A DNA stretch of 10,479 bases, from assembly GCA_039180865.1 (NCBI GenBank), contig JBCDCZ010000158.1:1-10479 (forward strand), in the 5' to 3' direction. This DNA comes from JBCDCU01 sp039180865. GTDB lineage: Bacteria > Pseudomonadota > Alphaproteobacteria > Rhizobiales > JACESI01. The position numbers and the translations under genes were made by a program. The notes below the pieces were generated by a model. The model was not told the origin of the DNA, made no database searches, and worked only from the letters and a program-made list of their open reading frames with translations. This document shows positions 1 to 6,592 of the stretch, piece after piece (positions within the stretch are counted from its first letter, which is position 1; each line of letters starts with the position of its first letter).

Positions 1-1960
1 ATGAGAAGTCCGACCCGCCGCCGTTACCGGCACCGAAGGCAACATCGTTAGCGCCGCCAGCAGACGTTGACGCGATAGTCGTTCCCGAACCGTCGGTGAC
101 GGAGATGTCGCCGGTGTCTGAGCTGAAGGTGAACGTTGTATCGTTACCAACGGCTGATGAAGCGATGGCAAATGCGCCACCTGCCACATCAAGACCGGCT
201 GCTTCCGCAGCTGCATTGATCTGCGTAGCAATATCGGCATCCGTGAAGCTTCCAGCTGTGACAGCTGCCTGGAAGCCGCTGCCCTGGATGTTGAGGTCGG
301 ATCCATCCGTGATCTGGAAGTCACCATCGGTACCGTTTGCAGATGCGAATGTCAGAGTGCCGTCTGAGTTGACAGCAGCAGAAACATTCAGACCTGCGGC
401 ATTGATTTGCTCAGCGATATCATCGGCAGACAGACCATCGGTTTCAGCAACAACGAAGTTAGTGCTTGTTCCGGTTTGGGTGACAGCTGTCGAGACGTCG
501 GTGAATGTCGCAGTTGTGTCTTCATCGTTGGCGGTCGATGTAAAGATAACATTGTCGCTGGTACCGCCCGTTCCTACGCCGATTGTGCCGCCGACGACCA
601 AGCCGCTTGCGTTGATTGCAGCGGCAAGAGCCGTTGCCTCTGCATCAGCATTGGCGGCTCCGGCAATAGCATCGACCGTTGCCTGATCGAAAGTGAACGT
701 AAAGCTCGTTCCCGCGTCCGTATTACCGAATGTCAGCGTATCTCCGACCTCAAAGTCTGCGAAACCGCCGGCGCCAACCTCTGTTGGATCAATGGCTGTC
801 GTGCCTTGTGCACCACTGGTACCGGCGGTATCAGTGCCGATATCCTGGTTGGCATTTGTGAATTCGAACGTGACGTTTCCATCAGGCGAGGCCAGGTCCA
901 ATGTTCCGGCAGCGCCCCCTGCGACGGAATCGGCGGCAGTCAGATTAAAACCTGGCGGTGTGTTGTTGCTGATAAAGGATTCAAGTCCCGCGATATTTGC
1001 TGCCGCGCCGGCATCAAGTGTCAGCGAGAAGCTTTGCGGTGTATCGGTTCCATTATCGATTGTGATAGCGATTGTATCGCCAACGCTTAAGGTTGATGCA
1101 TCGATCTGACCGGCACCGGAGCCATTGGCAACATTCAATGTACCGTCGACAGCAGCGACGTCCTGCGTTTGCAGGGTGAGGGCCGTTGTTGTTCCCAGTC
1201 CATCGATGATGCTGATTGTATCGCCTGCTGTGAAGTCACCGGCGACCGCATTTGCAGTTGATCCGACTTCGGCCTGACCTTCGGCACCCTGGAACTGAAC
1301 GGTGAAGTCCGTTGTTGAACCGTTTGAGTTGCCGACGGAGAAGTTCGCCGTTGAACCGACGGTGAAGTTTGTATCTGCGGCTTCCGTTGCAGAGGCCGTT
1401 GAAGCACCCGTGCCGACGGCGTTGTTGGATGATGAGATACGGTTCAGGCCAAGACCAGATGCTGCGTCAGTGAAGTTGACGCCCTGAACGCTCAGGCTTG
1501 CTGTGTTGTCTTCGTTGAAAACAACCGTCAAATCCTGTGAGTTTTCTGAATCCAGCAGATTGACGCCATTAAAGGAAGCGTCGGCCGCCAGCGTCTCAAT
1601 CTGACCGAGAATATCGTCGAACTGTTGAGCAAAAACCGCACGTTCGTCTGCATTGTCAGTCTGAAGAGCCTGGTTGGCAACAGCGCGGGCGGATTCCACC
1701 AAATCCGTAATTGCGGTGATACCTTGGTCGGCAGCTTCAACCACCTGAATAGCCTGACCTTGGTCGTCCAACAAGGTAGACAGATCTGAAGCGCGAGCAT
1801 TCAAACCAGATGCGGTGAAGAATGCGGTCGCATCATCAAGCGCGGAGTTTACGCGGTTACCCGTCGCAAGACGTTCCTGCGTTTGCGTAAGAAGATCAGC
1901 TGTTGTCTGCAAAGAGCTCAAGCTCGAGCGAACAGCGGAGGAGAGGTTAACTTCGGACAT
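1..1960 (-). CDS. Flagellin, N-terminal 653 codons of a very large filament protein (3' end outside the window)
   Basis: This is the filament subunit, exported by the flagellar type III apparatus. The reading frame is open from the ATG at 1958-1960 to the window edge. The first 140 or so residues are a typical flagellin D0/D1 helical domain, starting MSEVNLSSAVRSSLSSLQ and carrying the conserved ERLATGNRVNSALDDA and AVANQALQTD segments. After that comes an acidic, Thr/Ser/Gly/Ala-rich middle of more than 500 residues. It holds repeated GDT strands near residues 242, 292 and 405, and three Flagellin_IN-like segments near 448, 515 and 577 (for example DIAEQINAAG and DIATQINAAAEAAG). The conserved C-terminal D1/D0 helices are not yet reached, so the full protein probably exceeds 700 residues, against about 270-500 for most flagellins. 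Lysine is almost absent. An AGGA ribosome-binding site lies just upstream of the start. No sigma-54 promoter is visible upstream, but CtrA-like boxes are. Confidence 0.95.
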   Translation of the reverse strand, partial: MSEVNLSSAVRSSLSSLQTTADLLTQTQERLATGNRVNSALDDATAFFTASGLNARASDLSTLLDDQGQAIQVVEAADQGITAITDLVESARAVANQALQTDNADERAVFAQQFDDILGQIETLAADASFNGVNLLDSENSQDLTVVFNEDNTASLSVQGVNFTDAASGLGLNRISSSNNAVGTGASTASATEAADTNFTVGSTANFSVGNSNGSTTDFTVQFQGAEGQAEVGSTANAVAGDFTAGDTISIIDGLGTTTALTLQTQDVAAVDGTLNVANGSGAGQIDASTLSVGDTIAITIDNGTDTPQSFSLTLDAGAAANIAGLESFISNNTPPGFNLTAADSVAGGAAGTLDLASPDGNVTFEFTNANQDIGTDTAGTSGAQGTTAIDPTEVGAGGFADFEVGDTLTFGNTDAGTSFTFTFDQATVDAIAGAANADAEATALAAAINASGLVVGGTIGVGTGGTSDNVIFTSTANDEDTTATFTDVSTAVTQTGTSTNFVVAETDGLSADDIAEQINAAGLNVSAAVNSDGTLTFASANGTDGDFQITDGSDLNIQGSGFQAAVTAGSFTDADIATQINAAAEAAGLDVAGGAFAIASSAVGNDTTFTFSSDTGDISVTDGSGTTIASTSAGGANDVAFGAGNGGGSDFS

Positions 1961-2138
1961 TTCGTCATCCTTTTCTGGGTACTCAATACACACCGCCCGT
2001 CCTGGACGATGCATTAAGGATGATCGAGATAAGTGAAAATGCAGTTCAGACACATGGTAAAGTAAGAATTAAGAGTATATTGAAGTGCATTGAATCAATA
2101 AAGGAATCGCATTTTGAATCAATTATCGAAATAATTTG

Positions 2139-2209
2139 TTTACTACAATCGATAGATGCGTTTAATCTATGGTTAAAAATAAGTTAAAGAAGGTAATTAC
2201 TGTAGTAAA
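2139..2209. repeat. Inverted repeat TTTACTACA ... TGTAGTAAA
   Basis: Perfect 9-base arms at 2139-2147 and 2201-2209 flank the tandem TTAA element, with 53 bases between them. They could be paired operator half-sites or the foot of a long stem. In such AT-rich DNA chance cannot be excluded. Confidence 0.35.
2162..2187. promoter_or_regulatory. Tandem CtrA-like boxes (TTAA-N7-TTAA-N7-TTAA)
   Basis: Three TTAA tetramers start at 2162, 2173 and 2184, so each neighbouring pair matches the TTAA-N7-TTAA consensus of the cell-cycle regulator CtrA. The 11-base period puts all three on nearly the same face of the helix. The element lies about 200 bases upstream of the flagellin start. The surroundings are AT-rich, so a chance match is possible. 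A binding role is inferred from the consensus and from the flagellar context only. Confidence 0.4.
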
Positions 2210-2235
2210 GCGGATTAATACTGTGAACGAGGCGG

Positions 2236-2682
2236 TCAGGTCACGTCGCGGTAGAGTTTTGCGGCGTAGGTTTGAAGACCCCGTCGCGCATCATCGCTGT
2301 TCCTGGCCTCGATACTGCCGTCTTCCATATCAATGGATGTGAAGACCAGCGCTGACGCCGCCTGCCGGGCTTTGATTTCATCACGGATTGCGCGGCTTCG
2401 ATTGTGCTCGATATATGTTGCGAGCAGAGACTGCTGTGCCGACGATGATCCGTCCGGATCCGAAACGGTGGAGGCCTCGTATTCAGAGTGCAGTGTTTCG
2501 TCGTTCGAGTCTGATTTTGAATCGGGCACGATTTCGCGATAGCGAACAGCCGCGGAGCCCGTGCCGTCAGCTGCGAGCACAGCCTTGTCATCTGGCCCGA
2601 TGTTAGAGCTCTTTGATGCTGTTCCCCCTGCGTCACCGACAAATCCGCCGGACCGCGTTCGTGGAGGTCTCGCGATCTCCAT
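2236..2682 (-). CDS. Hypothetical protein between the FlgN-like gene and the flagellin gene
   Basis: I do not recognise this 148-residue protein. The start is supported by AAGGAG nine bases upstream of the ATG at 2680-2682. The first 85 residues are polar and low in complexity (Ser, Asp, Gly, Ala) and look disordered. The rest, from about QQSLLATYIEHNR to LQTYAAKLYRDV, looks helical and soluble. There is no signal peptide or membrane segment. A polar N-terminal tail plus a helical C-terminal part resembles small export chaperones or regulators, but that is only an impression. The position is suggestive: the flagellin gene lies downstream on the same strand, 275 bases away, and the FlgN-like gene upstream, 209 bases away. 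It may therefore act in filament assembly. A competing 171-residue frame over the same DNA (2241-2756) is rejected because it lacks such a ribosome-binding site and its translation is rich in Arg, Ser and Cys. Confidence 0.7.
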   Translation of the reverse strand: MEIARPPRTRSGGFVGDAGGTASKSSNIGPDDKAVLAADGTGSAAVRYREIVPDSKSDSNDETLHSEYEASTVSDPDGSSSAQQSLLATYIEHNRSRAIRDEIKARQAASALVFTSIDMEDGSIEARNSDDARRGLQTYAAKLYRDVT

Positions 2683-2891
2683 AACTCAACACTCCTTGCG
2701 TCAGGCGTGACGAGTCCGAAAGGGAGGCCGGACCTCAGCCTGCAATAACTCAGCAAGGATTATTGCCAAAACCTTAATTTAGCGTTCGGAAAGATGGTTA
2801 AGCCTAAGGATCACGGCGAGGGGAAAACAAGATAACCTTACGTCAAGGATACCGCGGATTGTGGCAGTTCGAACGGTCGGTTGCCGCCAGC

Positions 2892-3428
2892 TTACAGCGA
2901 TTTATCGAGCGTAAGTCCGTGACTTGCCGTCGGTGACGGAGACGAAATTGCGCCCTGATACCCATAGGTTTGGGGTGCGGATGCTCGGCCCACTTTTTCG
3001 GCGACATTGTGAATGATCCCACGGGTCACATCACGGGCGGTTTTGAGAGCGCCGAGATTGTTTTGGACAAGCGCTTGAAAGGCAGCGTTCCGTTCGCGTA
3101 TTTTTTCAACGAAATCCGGATACCGAGCGCTCAACGTTTCATGATGCGCGCGCGCATGAAGAACCATTTGAGCATAGGCTTGAGCTTGCACCGTCTTGCG
3201 TTCGGTGAGCTCAGCGGCAGCCTTGAGGTTTCCCTTGCGAACAAGAGTGGTTTCCTCTTCCATGAGATCGGCGAGGTTTTCCATGCTGGCCTCAAGCATC
3301 TTCATGACATCGCGCGGATCCATGTTGGAGGTCAGGTTTTCCTGTTCCTGGCCGGTCGATTCAACCGGTCTTCCTGCCGGACGTTTGATCACATTCGTCT
3401 GTCTATTTTGCGGTAAAACCTTAGTCAT
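2892..3428 (-). CDS. FlgN-like (FlbY-type) flagellar chaperone or basal-body protein
   Basis: A protein of 178 residues, probably soluble and helical. From about residue 35 it reads MDPRDVMKMLEASMENLADL, then EEETTLVRKGNLKAAAELTERK, and later NNLGALKTARDVTRGIIHNVAE. This is the long-helix pattern of FlgN-type proteins, which in enterics escort the hook-filament junction proteins FlgK and FlgL to the export gate. Caulobacter has a related gene, flbY, beside its cheL and flgI genes as I recall, which matches the order here. Both ends (about residues 1-30 and 150-178) look disordered. Of two in-frame ATGs, the second (3426-3428) is preferred: GGAG lies eight bases before it but only two bases before the first (3434). 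It is 48 bases downstream of the rod-binding gene and probably in the same transcript. The family call rests on helix pattern and gene order, not on invariant residues. Confidence 0.75.
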   Translation of the reverse strand: MTKVLPQNRQTNVIKRPAGRPVESTGQEQENLTSNMDPRDVMKMLEASMENLADLMEEETTLVRKGNLKAAAELTERKTVQAQAYAQMVLHARAHHETLSARYPDFVEKIRERNAAFQALVQNNLGALKTARDVTRGIIHNVAEKVGRASAPQTYGYQGAISSPSPTASHGLTLDKSL

Positions 3429-3476
3429 GATCATGTCTCCCTGTGATTTTCGAGACGGTGCTTTTCGATCACCGGA

Positions 3477-3863
3477 TTAGTTTGAGTAAGGCTGACGGCC
3501 GGAAGAAATTGCGGCGGTACCGTCCTGCGCTGCTTCTTGAACACTGATAATCTGACGATAGACCTGATCGGCAATCCCAAGGCTGTTGGAGCTTGCTATC
3601 GAACGGGCATATTCATCGGTCAGAAGTCCTGACCAGGTCTCTTCGGCGAAGCCGCCGCCAAATGTTGAGTCTTTTGCAAGCCCTTCAAAAACCGGTCTCA
3701 GCAGTGCAGAGAGGAAATTGGCTTCGAACTCTTCGGCCTTTGCGCGGGCTTCGGCATCGAAGCGTGACGGGTCGGCAGATGCCGCCGGGCTGCCTGAAGC
3801 CGGTGTTTGCAAAGTCGTCAGTGGCGGCAAAGCGTTTGGAAGGGAGGCTGAAAGAGTTGTCAT
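3477..3863 (-). CDS. flgJ: Rod-binding protein (FlgJ N-terminal domain, CheL type)
   Basis: A protein of 128 residues. After a Pro/Ala/Ser-rich tail of about 35 residues comes the rod-binding domain: AEEFEANFLSALLRPVFEGL, then GGGFAEETWSGLLTDEYARS and SLGIADQVYRQII. This domain is the rod cap and scaffold part of FlgJ. The muramidase half present in enteric FlgJ is absent, as is usual in Alphaproteobacteria, where the stand-alone protein is often called CheL. The cell must therefore open the peptidoglycan with a separate enzyme, not seen here. The ATG follows the flgI stop codon by two bases, so the two genes are probably translationally coupled. There is no signal peptide, as expected for a substrate of the flagellar export apparatus. 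Confidence 0.92.
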   Translation of the reverse strand: MTTLSASLPNALPPLTTLQTPASGSPAASADPSRFDAEARAKAEEFEANFLSALLRPVFEGLAKDSTFGGGFAEETWSGLLTDEYARSIASSNSLGIADQVYRQIISVQEAAQDGTAAISSGRQPYSN

Positions 3864-3865
3864 GA

Positions 3866-4996
3866 TCAGAAGACCTCGATTTCTGCCTGAAGAGCACCCG
3901 ACGATTTAATCGCCTGGAGGATGGTGATCATGTCTCGTGGGCCAATGCCAAGGGCATTCAGTCCATCGACAAGATCCTTGAGTGTGACGCCATCCTCAAT
4001 GATTGCGAGTTTTGCATCGGAGGGCTCCTCCGCGACAATCGTGGTTCTCGGAAGCACAACCGTTTCACCGTTCGGGCTGAACGGTGCTGGTTGGCTTGCT
4101 TCGGGTGTTTCCGTGACCAGAAGGGTGAGATTGCCCTGAGCGACCGCAACACGGGAGACCTTGACATCGCGGCCCATAACAATCGTCCCTGACGCTTCGT
4201 CGATCACGACCCGCGCAACCTGATCAGGTTCAACGATGAGCTGCTCAACATCCGTCAACAGATCGACGATGTTGCCGTTGAAATTTTGGGTCAGGCGAAG
4301 CTGCACTGTTGCCGGGTCGAGCGGCTCTGCGGTCCCACGGCCGATGAACGCATTGATGGCCTTTGCAATCCGCCGCGAGGTCGTGAGGTCAGGGTTGCGC
4401 AGCGAAATTTTCACTTCCCGGAGGCTGGAGAGCTCAAATGGAATTTCACGTTCGACAATCGCTCCATTCGTAATCCGACCAGAAGTCGGAACACCCTGTA
4501 CAATGGAAGCCGCGTCACCTTCGGCAACGAAGCCCGCAATGGCGATCGGGCCCTGCGCGAGAGCGTAGACGTCACCACCCGCACCGAGCAATTGCGTGAC
4601 GAGAAGGGTCCCGCCGCGCAGACTTTCCGCGTCGCCCATTGCGCTTACCGTAACATCGATCCTTGAACCGGCGGTTGCGAAGGGCGGCAGGTTTGCTGTG
4701 ACCATCACGGCTGCAACATTATCCGTGCTGAAATTGGTATCGCCAATACCGGCGCCGAGACGATTCAACATCACCCGGAGGCTTTGTTCTGTGAAAGGTG
4801 AGTTGTTGAGACTGTCGCCCGTTCCATCAAGACCCACGACGAGACCATATCCGACAAGCTGGTTTTCCCGGATGCCCTCGAAATCGGCGATATCTTTGAT
4901 CCGAGAGGCTGAAGACGCAGGATTGGCAAAAGACACAAAAGGCAAAGCGAGGATAGCAGCAATGCCAAGCGCCATGACTTTGCGGGCAAGCGGCAT
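3866..4996 (-). CDS. flgI: Flagellar P-ring protein FlgI
   Basis: FlgI is secreted by Sec and forms the P ring in the peptidoglycan layer, around the rod. Conserved stretches run from SRIKDIADFEGIRENQLVGY through GLVVGLDGTGD to the final ILQAIKSSGALQAEIEVF. The frame is open up to 5269 (467 codons), but that start is rejected because the likely sigma-54 promoter at 5120-5135 lies inside the extension. The start at 4996 gives 376 residues, near the usual length of about 370, and begins with a good signal peptide: MPLARK, a hydrophobic core, then FVSFANPA, cut probably after SFA. An ATG at 5062 (398 residues) is the main alternative; neither has a strong ribosome-binding site. It is followed directly by the rod-binding gene. 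FlgA, encoded at 7454-8425, is its chaperone. Confidence 0.95.
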   Translation of the reverse strand: MPLARKVMALGIAAILALPFVSFANPASSASRIKDIADFEGIRENQLVGYGLVVGLDGTGDSLNNSPFTEQSLRVMLNRLGAGIGDTNFSTDNVAAVMVTANLPPFATAGSRIDVTVSAMGDAESLRGGTLLVTQLLGAGGDVYALAQGPIAIAGFVAEGDAASIVQGVPTSGRITNGAIVEREIPFELSSLREVKISLRNPDLTTSRRIAKAINAFIGRGTAEPLDPATVQLRLTQNFNGNIVDLLTDVEQLIVEPDQVARVVIDEASGTIVMGRDVKVSRVAVAQGNLTLLVTETPEASQPAPFSPNGETVVLPRTTIVAEEPSDAKLAIIEDGVTLKDLVDGLNALGIGPRDMITILQAIKSSGALQAEIEVF

Positions 4997-5119
4997 GCCA
5001 ACCGCAGAAAAGAGCAGGGTAACCAGTCTGAAGTGTACAGAATCGGTCCTATTCTTTGTCATCTTCTGCCCATTTTTGATTCTTTGCCGACCCTGATGAA
5101 CAGGATTTGGCATCATAGG

Positions 5120-5135
5120 AGCAGATTTCATGCCA
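5120..5135 (-). promoter_or_regulatory. Sigma-54 (-24/-12) promoter for flgI, rod-binding and flgN-like genes
   Basis: On the minus strand the sequence is TGGCATG-AAAT-CTGCT, against the consensus TGGCACG-N4-TTGCW, with the required GG-N10-GC spacing. Transcription would start near 5109. The promoter upstream of flgF (10144-10159) has the same TGGCATG half, which makes a chance match less likely. Caulobacter flgI is a known sigma-54 dependent class III gene, so the assignment fits. Confidence 0.7.
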
Positions 5136-5250
5136 CTCTGCGTGCCGAGCGCGATTGTTGGTAAGTATCTGGAAAGACGATATAATTTTTTGCGGGCGCC
5201 ATCTCGGGCATTGGCGGCCTCGTGACTGCCCTGAAAAAGCTGCCTGCCCG

Positions 5251-5265
5251 TTAACCCTTGGTTAA
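5251..5265 (+). promoter_or_regulatory. CtrA-type box upstream of fliX
   Basis: TTAACCCTTGGTTAA is a perfect TTAA-N7-TTAA match and is nearly symmetric. It ends 73 bases before the fliX ATG. In Caulobacter fliX is a class II flagellar gene activated by CtrA, so fliX is the likely target. The box also lies about 140 bases upstream of the flgI transcription start. A clear -10 hexamer downstream is not obvious. Confidence 0.65.
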
Positions 5266-5338
5266 TCATGTGGGAAAAAAGTAGCCGATATCAGGGCGCG
5301 CGCCAAACCTCCGCTACAAAAATCAGGGGCCTTTCCTC

Positions 5339-5761
5339 ATGCGTATTCAAAATACGACAAACGCTTCCGGTCTTCGGGATGTGCGAAACAAGAATAAGGC
5401 CGGTACGGGTGACGGTAGCTTTTCAGTAGGTGATGAGACAGGTGACGCGGGTGCGTCTGCGCAGTCTTTGAGCGTATCGAATGTCCAGGGTCTTGATGCG
5501 CTCTTGTCCCTTCAAGATGTCGAGGATGCCACAAGTGCAAAACGCAGAACCGCGGCGCGCGGCTTCGATCTTCTGGACCGCTTGGAAGAATTACGAACAG
5601 GGCTTCTCGGCGGTCGTTTGTCGGCGGCGCAGGTCGATCAAATCGCGCACAAGATCAAGCTTTTGGGGCGGACAGGCGATGTTCGGCTCGATTCCATTTT
5701 GGCGGATATCGATATGCGCGCCCGTGTCGAACTTGCCAAACTTGGCGTCTACGACATCTAG
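5339..5761 (+). CDS. fliX: Class II flagellar assembly regulator FliX
   Basis: FliX is a cytoplasmic checkpoint protein. In Caulobacter it binds the sigma-54 activator FlbD and links early basal-body assembly to later flagellar transcription. The protein has 140 residues, the usual length. The first 45 are polar and poorly ordered. The conserved part starts at GLDALLSLQDVED, continues with RGFDLLDRLEELRTGLLGGR, and ends with the family's LADIDMRARVELAKLG. The start has AGGGG about eleven bases upstream and lies 74 bases after the CtrA-type box. It is divergent from flgI, as in Caulobacter, so a checkpoint gene sits beside one of its probable sigma-54 targets. There is no clear terminator before dksA, which has its own promoter. 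Confidence 0.93.
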   Translation: MRIQNTTNASGLRDVRNKNKAGTGDGSFSVGDETGDAGASAQSLSVSNVQGLDALLSLQDVEDATSAKRRTAARGFDLLDRLEELRTGLLGGRLSAAQVDQIAHKIKLLGRTGDVRLDSILADIDMRARVELAKLGVYDI

Positions 5762-5882
5762 TTGTTCAAATTTTAGGTGACTTTTTGCAACCATCTTAAG
5801 CGAATTAGAACACTGATTTCAGTCCTTTAGCCAAATCACTCATTTTCTACCGGAAGAACACAGAAATGTCTTAAATGGTGGA

Positions 5883-5911
5883 TTGTGTGCCTCACAAGCT
5901 CCGACTATATT
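5883..5911 (+). promoter_or_regulatory. Sigma-70-like promoter for dksA
   Basis: TTGTGT (5883-5888) is followed by a 17-base spacer and TATATT (5906-5911). Transcription would start near 5918, giving a leader of about 28 nt. It overlaps the ATG at 5883 that would give a longer DksA frame, so it argues for the start at 5946. Confidence 0.6.
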
Positions 5912-5945
5912 CCAGCCAAATTCAGCAGTGAGGTTGGGAGCAACA

Positions 5946-6362
5946 ATGGGCACTGATGTTTTGGATGGCTATCAGCCGAGCGAGGGCGAGGAATTCATGA
6001 ACCCTCGCCAGGTCACCTACTTCCGGGAAAAGCTGATCAACTGGAAAAACGAGATCCTCGCGGAATCCCGCGAGACCCTCGACTATCTCCAGAAGGACAG
6101 CCAGAACCATCCCGATATTGCCGACCGGGCATCGTCGGAAACCGACCGTTCGATCGAACTGAGGGCGCGGGATCGCCAGCGCAAACTGATCGCTAAGATC
6201 GATGCTGCACTTGAGCGCATTGAAGATGGTTCTTACGGCTATTGCGAAGAAACCGGTGAACCGATCGGGGTAGGGCGTCTCGATGCACGGCCGATTGCGA
6301 CATTGTCTCTTGAAGCCCAGGAGCGTCACGAGCGTCGCGAAAAGGTCTACCGCGACGACTAG
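5946..6362 (+). CDS. dksA: DksA family RNA polymerase-binding transcription factor with one remaining zinc-site cysteine
   Basis: DksA enters the RNA polymerase secondary channel and, with ppGpp, adjusts transcription to starvation and growth. The protein has 138 residues. The start at 5946 has GGGAG six bases upstream; the longer frame from 5883 begins inside the likely promoter. MNPRQVTYFREKLINWKNEI opens the coiled coil, and DIADRASSETDRSIELRARD covers the tip, with the paired acidic residues that DksA needs for function. The C-terminal zinc-finger region reads YGYCEETGEPIG and then ARPIATLSLEAQERHERRE. Of the usual CxxC...CxxC only the first Cys is kept; the others are Thr, Ser and Ala. 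Other alphaproteobacterial DksA proteins have the same change and appear to work without zinc. It sits between flagellar genes but has its own promoter and terminator. Confidence 0.95.
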   Translation: MGTDVLDGYQPSEGEEFMNPRQVTYFREKLINWKNEILAESRETLDYLQKDSQNHPDIADRASSETDRSIELRARDRQRKLIAKIDAALERIEDGSYGYCEETGEPIGVGRLDARPIATLSLEAQERHERREKVYRDD

Positions 6363-6377
6363 CGGGATCTGGATAAG

Positions 6378-6400
6378 GCGCCGCTTCTGCGGCGCTTTTT
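6378..6400 (+). terminator. Intrinsic terminator of dksA
   Basis: GCGCCGC, the loop TTCT and GCGGCGC form a perfect 7-base-pair GC-rich stem, followed at once by TTTTT. It begins 15 bases after the dksA stop codon. Confidence 0.92.
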
Positions 6401-6477
6401 CGTTGCGCGCTATCTTTTCTCCGGCCAAGTGTCGACGACCCTTCGCGGCCATCGCAATCCACTCTCAAGAAAATGGG

Positions 6478-6511
6478 AGCGGCACCCGTGTTTATGGCCA
6501 CGGATGCCGCT
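6478..6511 (-). terminator. Candidate 3' hairpin of the flgFGAH transcript
   Basis: On the minus strand AGCGGCATCCGTG, an 8-base loop and CACGGGTGCCGCT pair over 13 positions, one of them G-U. On the plus strand that pair becomes a C-A mismatch, so the hairpin suits leftward RNA better. After the stem comes CCCATTTTC, so the T run is short and displaced by four bases. The hairpin lies about 125 bases past the flgH stop codon. It may be a weak terminator or an RNA-protecting hairpin. Confidence 0.45.
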
Positions 6512-6592
6512 GTGGGGCAGCGCCTTTTGGGGAGCTGGGCTGCCGTCGTGCCCGGTGCCAGAGGTTCGGCGCGGGCAGGGGGAGGAGGTTTC

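Larger units (their letters stand above)
1961..2235. promoter_or_regulatory. AT-rich control region upstream of the flagellin gene
   Basis: These 275 bases lie between the end of the 148-residue gene and the flagellin start. They are much more AT-rich than the flanking genes. They hold a tandem TTAA-N7-TTAA element (2162-2187), an inverted repeat of TTTACTACA (2139-2147 and 2201-2209), and two copies of TGAATCAAT (2091-2099 and 2115-2123). On the minus strand a TATACT (2074-2079) could be a -10 element, but I see no good -35. I found no sigma-54 or sigma-28 consensus. The flagellin leader would be roughly 100 nt if the TATACT is used. Confidence 0.5.
4997..5338. promoter_or_regulatory. Divergent control region between flgI and fliX
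   Basis: This 342-base stretch holds no separate gene that I can support. It contains a minus-strand sigma-54 promoter for flgI (5120-5135) and a CtrA-type box (5251-5265) 74 bases before the fliX ATG. It may also include the first 22 codons of flgI if the ATG at 5062 is used. The flgI leader would be about 47 nt or 113 nt, depending on which start is right. Confidence 0.7.

Noticed and set aside
407..1109. Long plus-strand open frames (227, 196 and 138 codons) across the flagellin gene
   Set aside because: They lie opposite a clear flagellin frame. Their translations are repetitive antisense of the Thr/Gly-rich coding sequence and show no domain.
2061..2130. Possible sigma-28 promoter for the flagellin (TCGATAA-like element near 2121-2130 on the minus strand)
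   Set aside because: There is no -35 element at the required 11-15 base spacing.
2241..2756. 171-codon minus-strand open frame overlapping the 148-residue gene
   Set aside because: No good ribosome-binding site, a composition rich in Arg, Ser and Cys, and a competing frame with AAGGAG at the right distance. It is a shadow frame.
3593..3909. Plus-strand and second minus-strand frames over the rod-binding gene
   Set aside because: The rod-binding domain is unmistakable in its own frame and overlaps all of them; none has independent support.
5108..5123. Plus-strand TGGCATC-ATAG-GAGCA as a sigma-54 promoter for fliX
   Set aside because: Spacing is right but the -12 half is poor. It lies over 210 bases upstream of fliX, which has a CtrA-type box nearer. 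It is largely the other strand of the flgI promoter region.
5129..5146. Second sigma-54-like match, CGGCACG followed by TGGCAT, on the minus strand near flgI
   Set aside because: The -24 half is excellent, but the GG-to-GC distance is 11 instead of 10. The overlapping match at 5120-5135 has exact spacing.
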